Below are positions 28,780 through 35,989 of a DNA stretch of 64,000 nt, in pieces (the stretch's first letter is position 1; each line of letters starts with the position of its first letter). The position numbers and the translations under genes are program-made. Under the pieces are notes generated by a model. It ran no database searches and was not told where the DNA came from. It saw only the letters and a program-made list of their open reading frames with translations. The DNA comes from JAZGGS01 sp963714405 (GTDB taxonomy: Bacteria; Bacteroidota; Ignavibacteria; Ignavibacteriales; Ignavibacteriaceae). The DNA lies in the NCBI GenBank assembly GCA_963714405.1, contig CAVQOH010000006.1:62001-126000 (forward strand), in the 5' to 3' direction.

Positions 28780-29565
28780 CTTGCAGAAAAAAAACTAAAC
28801 GAAATTCTTTCCGATAATATTTCCGGTTCTTCTGATATTGCTTCCAAAATAAATTCTTTCTTCAAATCAAATCTTGATCAAACAGGTATAATTGAAGAAT
28901 CAATTCCACTCATAAAAAATAAATTAAATCACTTTGCTGCTGTTAACCATTATATTACGCAGTTGAGCCGGGCGATTAAACAAAACAAACTTGAAAAAAT
29001 TGTAAATTTTATTCAATCATATTCTGAAAGAGAAATGCTTCAATTTCAGAATATTTTTAACCAGATGCATAATAGCATTAAAAATATAAATTTGGTTTTA
29101 ACAATTTCAAAAAGCGGTACGCTTAAAGAAATATTTAAACTGTGGAAAGAACAAAATAAAAACATTAAAGTTATAATTAGTGAATCGAGACCTGCAAATG
29201 AGGGAAAGATATTTGCTAAGCAGTTATTAAAGTTAGGAATAAAAGTTGAGTTGATTACTGATGCAATGACTGCACTTTATGTAAAGCAAATCGATGCTGC
29301 CGTAATTGGCACCGATGAAGTTCTTAAAAACGGTAACATCATTAATAAAGTTGGTAGTAATGCTCTGGCAATATTATGCAAAGAGTATAAAAAACCATTC
29401 TATGTTGTTACAGCAAAGGATAAATTTTCGAATAAAGAAAAATATACAGCAAGAAAAGCTGATCCTGCTGAGATCTGGAATTATAAGAACAAGAGATTAG
29501 AAGTTTCAAATATTTATTTTGAAGAAGTTGAAAAAAGACTTATTACTAAAATTTTTACAGGTTAG
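28772..29565 (+). CDS. Initiation factor 2B-like / sugar-phosphate isomerase-like protein, one frameshift
   Basis: The clear part 'LVLTISKSGTLKEIF', 'VIISESRPANEGKIFAKQLLKLGIKVELITDAM', 'AAVIGTDEVLKNGNIINKVGSNALAILCKEYKKPFYVVTAKDKF' matches the eIF-2B alpha/MtnA/ribose-1,5-bisphosphate isomerase superfamily. A TTG at 28772 with GGAGG 9 bp upstream gives 'MNNLQKK', and one A restored to the run of eight A at 28787-28794 joins it to 'LNEILSDNISGSSDIASKINSFF', giving about 264 residues. It overlaps the exonuclease stop codon, so the two are translationally coupled. The family role in this lineage is not established. Confidence 0.72.
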
Positions 29566-29595
29566 TATATTAGATACTTAAATACGGAGATTAAA

Positions 29596-31744
29596 ATGCA
29601 CACATTTAAAAATTTATTTTTAATAGTATTTATAATATCAGTTTCAGGGTTTGCGCAAAAAAATTTTACACTAAAACAGGTTATCCTTGAAGCTGAAACT
29701 ATTTCACCTTTGCAACTGGAACAGTTACATTGGATACCGGAAACTGAAGAGTTCAGTTATATTCAAAAATTAGGCGATAATGCATTTTTAATAAGTGAAA
29801 AAATTGAAGCAGAAAATAAAACTCAGCTTACATCATTAAGCAAACTCAATAAAAGTTTAACAGAAGCAAACTTAAATCAATGCAACCAGCTTCCCTGAAT
29901 TTAGTTGGTTTAGTTCAGATGAGATTTGGTTTTGGCAAAACAACAAACTTGTTCTTTTTAACATTGAAAATAATAAATCAACTGTTTTAAATGAACTACC
30001 GACTGATGCTACAAACAGTGATTTTTTGGCACCTGAAAAAATAGCTTACACGATTGACAATAATCTTTTTATATCAAGTAATTCCAAGCAGATACAAGTT
30101 ACAAATGATAAAGATCCTGCAATAATAAACGGAAGAGCTGTACACAGAGTTGAATTTGGAATTACAAAAGGAACATTCTGGTCGCCAAATTCAAACTATC
30201 TAGCATTTTACAGTAAAGATGAAACAATGGTTACGGATTACCCCATAGTAGATATAACAAAAAAACCTGCTGAATTAATAAATATAAAATACCCTATGGC
30301 TGGTATGAAGAGTCATAATGTTAAAGTTGGAGTTTATGATTTGAATACGGGTAAAACTGTATGGTTGAAAACAGGTGAACCAAAAGATCAATATTTACCA
30401 AATGTTACATGGAGCCCCGATGAAAGATTTATTTTTATAAACATTTTAAATAGAGAACAAAATCATCTTAAACTTACTAAATTTGATTCCAGGACAGGTG
30501 AACTAGTAAATACTTTAATTGAAGAAATGAATGATAAGTATGTTGAGCCTGATCAAGGACCTATCTTTTTTAAAAATGATCCTTCTATGTTTATTTGGAA
30601 ATCCAGAAATGAAGGATGGAATCAACTCTATTTGTATGATGCCTCGGGTACAAGAATATTAAAATTAACGAAGGGTGAATGGGAACTAACAGATTTTGAT
30701 GGATTTGATAACAGCGGTACAAATATTTATTTCACATCAACACAAGAAAGTCCTCTTGAACGGCATTATTATAAACTAAGTTTAGATTCTTACAGTATTT
30801 CTAAGTTATCAAGTGGTCAGGGAACTCATGTTGTAATAAAAAATCCAAATGGAAAATATTTTTTAGATACATACAGCAGTATTACAGTTCCATATAAAGT
30901 TAATCTTATTAATAAAGATGGAGAGATTTTAAGAACAGTTTATGAAGCACAAAATCCATTAGATGGATACAACACCGGGAAAACCGAATTTGTTACATTA
31001 AAAAGCAGTGATGGATATGATCTTTATGCAAGATTAATTCTTCCTCCTGTTATGGATGAAAATACCGGATTACCAGTACTCGTTTATGTATATGGAGGCC
31101 CGCACGTTCAAAAAGTAACAAATAGCTGGTTAGGTGGTGCTAATCTCTGGTTAAATTACATGGCACAACAAGGATTTGTTGTATTTACTATAGATAACAG
31201 AGGATCATCAAATAGAGGATTAGATTTTGAACAAAAAACTTTTAGAAAACTTGGTACTATTGAAATCGAAGACCAATTGGTTGGTGTTAATTATTTAAAA
31301 TCACTGCCATTTGTTAATGAAAGTAAAATTGGTGTTTATGGATGGAGTTACGGCGGTTTCATGGCTGCATCATTGATGACAAGAGTACCCGGCGTATTTA
31401 AAGTTGGAGTGAGTGGCGGATCCGTGATTGATTGGCAGTATTACGAAGTAATGTATACTGAACGATATATGGATACACCACAGGAGAATCCTGAAGGATA
31501 TAAAGAATCAAGTGTACTTAACTATGCAGAAAATCTTAAAGGTAAGCTATTGATGGTACACGGCACCTCTGATCCAACTGTTGTATGGCAGCAAACCCTA
31601 CTATTTGCTCAAAAAGTAGCGAATCTTGGTATTGATATGGATTATTATCCGTACCTTGGACATGAACATGGCGTTAGAGGGAAGGATAAATATCATCTTT
31701 ACCAAAAAATAACAAATTATTTTATTGAAAATATAAATGACTAA
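29596..31744 (+). CDS. S9 family peptidase, dipeptidyl peptidase IV-like, one frameshift
   Basis: About 715 residues once the frame is repaired near 29875-29885 ('EANLNQ' to 'NATSFPEFSWFSSDEIWFW'); the span is 3n+1, which fits one inserted base. A signal peptide ends FAQ. A DPP IV-type N-terminal propeller follows, then an alpha/beta hydrolase domain with the nucleophile in GWSYGG (about S583), Asp in 'HGTSDPTV' and His in 'GHEHGV'. It should cleave X-Pro dipeptides from peptides in the periplasm or at the surface. Its stop codon overlaps the stop of the convergent MATE gene. Confidence 0.88.
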
Positions 31745-33078
31745 ATTCTAATAATTTGTTTACTCTTTACATTGAAGCGGAGTGTAAGTAAAATTGCTGA
31801 AGTCGTTAATCCAAATAACAATCCAATCCAAACGCCTTGAACTCCAAGATGAAAAATGAAACCCAGTAGATAACCTACAGGTAAACCGACAATCCAGTAT
31901 GCAATAAAAGTTATTGCGGTTGGAATTTTAACATCTGTTAAACCTCTTAAGATTCCAATTCCAACAGCCTGAGTTCCATCAGAAAGCTGGAAAAGAGCTG
32001 CAATAATCAGTAAAGATGAAGCTACAGCAATAACTGATTGCTCATCAACGTATAATGTAGGAAGGTATTCTTTTAAAACAACGAAGATTATTCCTGAGGA
32101 GGCCATTATGAAAGTACCCGATATGATTGCAGTAAAACCTGATCTTCGCGTTTCATTTACATCTTGTTTTCCAACTGCATTTCCAACTCTAATACTTCCT
32201 GCTGCTGAAATACCAAGTACAGCCATAAATGAAATCGATGCAAGGTTCATTGCAATTTGATGCGCAGCTAGCTGAGTTGTTCCTAACCAGCCTACCATAA
32301 TCACTGCCATGGAAAATGCTCCAACTTCAAAAAAATACTGGAATCCACTTGGTAAACCGATAGCAAGAATTTTTTTAATTATTGGAAAATTTATTTTTTT
32401 TATGTAAAACGAAACATCGTACTGTTTAAAAAATCTGTTACGCATTACAAAGATTAGCAGAGCCAATGCCATAAAAACTCTCGAAGCAAAAGTTGCCCAA
32501 CCAGCGCCATCAAGCCCAAGAGCAGGAAATCCCAGATTACCATAAATAAATATCCAGTTAGCAAAGGCATTAACAATGTTAGCAATAAGTACGATAACCA
32601 TTGCAGGCCTCATTACGGAAAGACCTTCAATAAATTGTTTATAAGTTTGGAATATCATCATAGGGATAGCAGTAAACGCTAAAATTCTTGCATAAGAAGC
32701 AGCTTGCGTAGCAACGTTAACAGGTTGATTAAAGAATTTTATTAAATCTGCACCTAGCAATACCACCATCAATAAAAAAACCGAAATAACCAGGTTTACT
32801 AAAAGTGATTGTCGAAAATAAACACCACATTCTTCAAACTTTTTTGCACCGACTGATATTGCTACAAGCGGTGTAACTGCCATGGAAGTTCCAATTCCAA
32901 CAACAAAAACTAAAATCATAATATGATGACCAAGTGATGCTGCTGCCAGTGGTGCTGCACCAAGTCTGCCAACCATTAGACTATCGACCACACCCATCAT
33001 AATAAAACCTAATTGCCCAATTATTACCGGATATGCAAGTATAAAGGTGTTTTTAATATGTTCTTTAATGGATTTCAA
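31741..33078 (-). CDS. MATE family (NorM-type) efflux transporter
   Basis: A complete 445-residue transporter with about 12 hydrophobic helices in two similar halves. 'AYPVIIGQLGFIMMGVVDSLMVGRLGAAPLAAASLGH' near 15-50 and 'LPSGFQYFFEVGAFSMAVIMVGWLGTTQLAAHQIAMN' near 245-280 are the repeated MATE signatures. It exports cationic drugs or metabolites in exchange for Na+ or H+; the substrate is not predictable. The 'CTAA' at 31741-31744 supplies TAG to this gene and TAA to the opposite peptidase gene. Confidence 0.93.
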   Translation of the reverse strand: MKSIKEHIKNTFILAYPVIIGQLGFIMMGVVDSLMVGRLGAAPLAAASLGHHIMILVFVVGIGTSMAVTPLVAISVGAKKFEECGVYFRQSLLVNLVISVFLLMVVLLGADLIKFFNQPVNVATQAASYARILAFTAIPMMIFQTYKQFIEGLSVMRPAMVIVLIANIVNAFANWIFIYGNLGFPALGLDGAGWATFASRVFMALALLIFVMRNRFFKQYDVSFYIKKINFPIIKKILAIGLPSGFQYFFEVGAFSMAVIMVGWLGTTQLAAHQIAMNLASISFMAVLGISAAGSIRVGNAVGKQDVNETRRSGFTAIISGTFIMASSGIIFVVLKEYLPTLYVDEQSVIAVASSLLIIAALFQLSDGTQAVGIGILRGLTDVKIPTAITFIAYWIVGLPVGYLLGFIFHLGVQGVWIGLLFGLTTSAILLTLRFNVKSKQIIRI

Positions 33079-33151
33079 TTCTCAGTAATATTCATTTTTG
33101 GAATATTAAAATAGTTAAAAAAGTGATTATTCTTGAACTTTTAATAAAAAT

Positions 33152-33177
33152 GAAAAACCCCGGAATTAATGCCGGGG
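33152..33177 (-). terminator. Stem-loop with T-run, minus-strand terminator
   Basis: CCCCGG (33158-33163) and CCGGGG (33172-33177) flank an 8-nt loop. On the minus strand the stem is followed by TTTTT. It lies 175 bp beyond the stop of the small gene at 33352-33564, so it could end that transcript or a small RNA in 33180-33240. Confidence 0.55.
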
Positions 33178-33351
33178 CTTTCCAAGGGTAGCATGTTTAT
33201 CTGCTGTCTTTAGGAGGGAAAATTATTATCTGGTCATAAAATAATAAGTGAAATCAATTTTGTAAATCCAAAAGGGATGAAGGGTGATTAACTTTGATTA
33301 GTTAGTATGATGAGAAATTTAATGGTGAACTGTTAGTAACAGACTATTGAG

Positions 33352-33564
33352 TTATCTTAATCTGTAGTTAACAGCAAAAACCTCATTTACTTCAGCACTT
33401 AAACTATCAATTTTTTTGATTGTCCAATCGCTATAAGCAGCATTATTATTTCCATCACTAGAGGTTTCATTATTTGAAAATTTTGAATTTTGGAGATCAG
33501 GAATTATAGATAGTAAACCGCCAAATAAAAAAATAATTAGACCAACTGATATGATTTTTAGCAT
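33352..33564 (-). CDS. Small membrane-anchored protein of unknown function
   Basis: A 70-residue frame: residues 1-22 form one hydrophobic helix ('IISVGLIIFLFGGLLSII'), followed by a Ser/Asn-rich linker and a short polar tail ('DWTIKKIDSLSAEVNEVFAVNYRL'). It is flanked by the MATE gene and tRNA-Ser(CGA). I do not recognise a family. The signal-anchor followed by a polar tail is a plausible protein layout and no better frame competes, but support is limited. Confidence 0.4.
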   Translation of the reverse strand: MLKIISVGLIIFLFGGLLSIIPDLQNSKFSNNETSSDGNNNAAYSDWTIKKIDSLSAEVNEVFAVNYRLR

Positions 33565-33642
33565 ATGCTTGAAGTTAAATGTTTATTATGTAAAATATAG
33601 TCATAATTCTTAAATTTTTCATCATTGAATAATTCTTATGTG

Positions 33643-33730
33643 CGGAGAGGGAGAGATTCGAACTCTCGGTGGCAACAAGTACCACAACGGTTTTCGAGAC
33701 CGCCCCGTTAAACCACTCCGGCACCTCTCC
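33643..33730 (-). tRNA. tRNA-Ser (anticodon CGA)
   Basis: On the minus strand GGAGAGG (33730-33724) pairs with CCTCTCC (33650-33644) as the acceptor stem. The D-arm is 'GCCGGAGTGGTTTAACG', the anticodon loop CTCGAAA (anticodon CGA, reads UCG). A long variable arm (TGTGGTACTTGTTGCCACC) marks a class II tRNA, and the T-arm is GAGAGTTCGAATCTCTC. Discriminator G at 33643; the 3' CCA is not encoded. Confidence 0.95.
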
Positions 33731-33775
33731 AATAATTATAATTTCTGTTCTCAAAAAAATATTTTAATCGAATCT

Positions 33776-34543
33776 TTACAGATTATTATCAATTATCTCT
33801 TTTGCCAGTTTTCTATATGCAATGGAGCCTGCACTTTTTGAATTAATCAAAACAGATGGTTTCCTATGAAATTCAGCTTCTGTAAGTGTGATATTTTTGG
33901 GAATTATAGTTTTAAGCATATCATTTTCAAAATATTCACTTATAGCTTTCTTTGTAAGCTCCCATACTTTTGTATTTGCTTCGTACATTGTTAAAAGAAT
34001 GCCCTCAATCTTTAATCCGCTGTTGATGTTCTCTTTCACCCATCTGATATGTGCATTCATTTTTAATAATGCCATAATTGAAAAATGACCAGCCTTAACT
34101 GGTAATAAAACTGAATTTGATGCGGAAAGAGCAACTGTAGTTAATCCTCTCAGGTATGGCGGACAATCCATAATTACAAATTCATAATTTAATAAAACTT
34201 CCTGGTTAAGAAGATTATCGAATAAATAAATATTCCTGGTTAACCTGGCAATTCTCTCTTCTATTTCTCCGGTTGATATTGAACATGGTATAAAATCAAG
34301 CTTATCAATTTCGGATTTATGTATAACACTTTCAATTGATTTTGTAAATGAAAATACCTGAAAAATATCTCCTTTAAGATCACTTTGTTTATAGCCCATG
34401 CATGTAGTACAAGTCCCAGATGGATCAAAATCTATTAGCAGAGTTTTTTTACCCGCCAATGCAAGGCTTGCAGCAAGATTTAGTGCCGTGGTAGTTTTGC
34501 CCACACCACCTTTTGGTAACGCTATTGCTATCTTTTTTCTCAA
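33776..34543 (-). CDS. ParA/Soj family ATPase, orphan
   Basis: A 255-residue P-loop ATPase with the deviant Walker A 'KGGVGKTTTALNLAASLA' at about 11-28, Walker A' 'LLIDFDPSGTCT' at about 35-46, and Walker B 'FVIMDCPPYL' at about 125-134. These are signatures of ParA/MinD ATPases that position DNA or large complexes. No parB, parS-like repeats or plasmid genes are near, so a chromosome-segregation role cannot be assumed; orphan ParAs often position other cargoes. It lies alone between the two tRNA-Ser genes. Confidence 0.85.
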   Translation of the reverse strand: MRKKIAIALPKGGVGKTTTALNLAASLALAGKKTLLIDFDPSGTCTTCMGYKQSDLKGDIFQVFSFTKSIESVIHKSEIDKLDFIPCSISTGEIEERIARLTRNIYLFDNLLNQEVLLNYEFVIMDCPPYLRGLTTVALSASNSVLLPVKAGHFSIMALLKMNAHIRWVKENINSGLKIEGILLTMYEANTKVWELTKKAISEYFENDMLKTIIPKNITLTEAEFHRKPSVLINSKSAGSIAYRKLAKEIIDNNL

Positions 34544-34701
34544 TCTGCAATATTAAAGATTCTATCCATAAAAATTAACATATATAAATAATCTTTTAAG
34601 AACAATCAACGATGCTTGTTTTTGATGAGTGTTCATGCAGAATTATAGCCTAAATTCTTTGTAATAGAAGCACTATTTAATATATTTGGCATTCGATTTT
34701 C

Positions 34702-34722
34702 GGAGAGATGCAGGAGTGGCTT
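34702..34722 (+). repeat. Duplicated first 21 nt of tRNA-Ser(GGA) upstream of the GIY-YIG gene
   Basis: These 21 bases (GGAGAGATGCAGGAGTGG then CTT) are identical to 35018-35038, the acceptor strand and first part of the D-arm of the complete tRNA-Ser(GGA). The copies are 316 bp apart in direct orientation and bracket the GIY-YIG gene. This copy cannot form a tRNA because the following sequence diverges at once into stem-loops. The arrangement looks like insertion into the tRNA gene with repair of its 5' end. Confidence 0.9.
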
Positions 34723-34770
34723 TCAGCCAAAGGCTGATCCGCCTTCGGCGGAAACTGGTAAGAAAGGAAA
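34723..34770 (+). promoter_or_regulatory. Tandem stem-loop leader and ribosome-binding site of the GIY-YIG gene
   Basis: Two perfect, directly adjoining hairpins: TCAGCC-AAA-GGCTGA (34723-34737) and TCCGCC-TTC-GGCGGA (34738-34752). 'AACTGGTAAGAAAGG' follows, which supplies an AAGAAAGG ribosome-binding site 5 bp before the ATG. GC content is far above the neighbourhood. I believe leaders of this kind recur before small GIY-YIG genes in other bacteria, but that is from memory. A role as recognition or regulatory RNA element is inference. Confidence 0.65.
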
Positions 34771-34773
34771 TAT

Positions 34774-35040
34774 ATGCATTACATTTACGTTCTTTGGAGT
34801 TCAAAAATACGTAAAAGATATGTTGGCTCGACAAAAAATGTTGAAAAAAGAGTTAATGAACATAATTATGGTGCAAATAAATTTACTAAGGGCGGAATCC
34901 CTTGGGTAAAAGTTTATCAAGAAGAGTATTTATCAAAGAGTGAAGCATTGAAAAGAGAACATTTTCTAAAATCTGGCAAAGGCAGAGCTTGGTTAGATAA
35001 TCAACTATTAAATTCTAGGAGAGATGCAGGAGTGGCTTAA
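34774..35040 (+). CDS. Small GIY-YIG endonuclease lodged at a tRNA-Ser gene
   Basis: An 88-residue single-domain GIY-YIG protein: 'HYIYVLWSSKIRKRYVGSTKNVEKRVNEHN' carries the YIYVL and YVGST motifs and the catalytic Arg of the RV.EH helix. 'SKSEALKREHFLKSGKGRAWL' carries the conserved Glu region. This is the UPF0213/URI-like class. Its last codons (RRDAGVA and stop) are read from the first 23 nt of tRNA-Ser(GGA), so gene and tRNA overlap. A 21-nt tRNA copy and a stem-loop leader precede it. The layout suggests a minimal mobile cassette; whether the enzyme cuts the tRNA gene is not known. Confidence 0.88.
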   Translation: MHYIYVLWSSKIRKRYVGSTKNVEKRVNEHNYGANKFTKGGIPWVKVYQEEYLSKSEALKREHFLKSGKGRAWLDNQLLNSRRDAGVA

Positions 35041-35104
35041 CTGGCACGCCTGGAAAGCGTGTGTACCTTCACGGGTACCGTGGGTTCGAATCCCACTCTC
35101 TCCG
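35018..35104 (+). tRNA. tRNA-Ser (anticodon GGA)
   Basis: GGAGAGA (35018-35024) pairs with TCTCTCC (35097-35103). The anticodon arm is CACGC-CTGGAAA-GCGTG with anticodon GGA. The long variable arm GTACCTTCACGGGTACC and T-arm GTGGGTTCGAATCCCAC complete a class II tRNA. Discriminator G at 35104; CCA is not encoded. The 5' end overlaps the 3' end of the GIY-YIG gene, so RNase P cleavage of a joint transcript would remove that gene's stop codon. Confidence 0.96.
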
Positions 35105-35241
35105 CAAAATCCCTTTGATTACAATAACTTAGGGTATTTTCTCACATATTTCACACGATATGCTCTTCTGAAAACTCCCTTTTAGCTCACTATATTTATG
35201 GCATTGATTAAGTAAAAGATAATTATATGATTTTATGAAAT

Positions 35242-35274
35242 CCCCTATCAATGAGAGTTGGTGGGGGCTTTTTA
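35242..35274 (+). terminator. Terminator after tRNA-Ser(GGA)
   Basis: A 10-bp stem CCCCTATCAA with TTGGTGGGGG (three G-T pairs), 6-nt loop, then CTTTTTA. It lies 137 bp downstream of the tRNA. A shorter T-run follows on the other strand too. Confidence 0.6.
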
Positions 35275-35607
35275 TTTATTATGTGAACGTTTTATTTTCC
35301 TTATTCCCTTATATGCTCTCGAACTAATTTTCTCATATTTTTCCAGAGTCCACACCTGAATTTCATCATAACAAGCGAAATAGATTTCATTTTTATTTGT
35401 ATTGATTTCAAAATCTTCAATTTGACGTCCAACTGCAAGAGTTTTGATTAGGTCTCCATTTACTAAATAAACTAGTACTATTTTTTCAAAACCCTGAATA
35501 GCGAACCTGTTATACTGTGAAGACTGTCTTAGTATAAATTTGAATTTTCTGCTCTTCTTTGGATTTAGTGAGCAATCTGAATAAGTCTCGAGTCTAAATG
35601 AATTAAA
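35272..35607 (-). pseudogene. C-terminal remnant of a propeller-like protein
   Basis: An open stretch of 111 codons without a usable start codon; a TAA sits directly upstream. It reads 'NRFAIQGFEKIVLVYLVNGDLIKTL', 'FEINTNKNEIYFACYDEIQVWTLEKY', with blade-like strand spacing of WD40/six-bladed propellers, and ends 'RKIKRSHNK'. This is probably the tail of a larger lost gene. Family assignment is tentative. Confidence 0.4.
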
Positions 35608-35609
35608 TT

Positions 35610-35941
35610 AAGTTCTGGTCTACAATCTCATTCAGGAATTATACCGCCGGTTCCTACAATGCTTAACCGGTTTCTAAAGCATCATTCTGGAAAATGGAAG
35701 AGTCTTGCTGAACTGATAAAAACTAATTCAACGGAAATGAAATTTGGAATAAAAAGAAACATAAAGTAATTAAGAAGAAATTAAATCTCATTTTAACTTT
35801 TAGATTGTGTTAGGTTATCATTGATTATATTATACTTTGTAAAAAGAGTTATGAGAATTTTATTTGTCAATTAGCAATTCAATTTAGTTAAATAAACTTT
35901 TTTAAGGCGGGGTGAATTTAGTTATTTACTTTAACTAATAG
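35610..35941. other. Intergenic region with a short unidentified coding remnant
   Basis: On the plus strand 35635-35769 stays open and reads 'SHSGIIPPVPTMLNRFLKHH' and 'GKWKSLAELIKTN', ending at a TAA at 35767. It has no start codon of its own apart from an internal ATG and no family I recognise. The rest, to the M1 peptidase gene, is AT-rich with no further frame or stem-loop of note. Together with the remnant at 35272-35607 it marks a zone of gene decay next to the tRNA. Confidence 0.35.
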
Positions 35942-35989
35942 TTGCATATTTTTAGTACTACATTTTCCAGATATAGGGAGTGGAATAAA

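Noticed and set aside
18363..29890. Phase variation or programmed frameshifting as cause of the broken genes
   Set aside because: Breaks are scattered, not at long simple repeats, and hit many unrelated essential-type genes; no slippery site with a downstream structure recurs.
33776..34543. Plasmid or partition locus because of ParA
   Set aside because: No parB, parS-like repeats, replication gene or other plasmid feature; surroundings are chromosomal.
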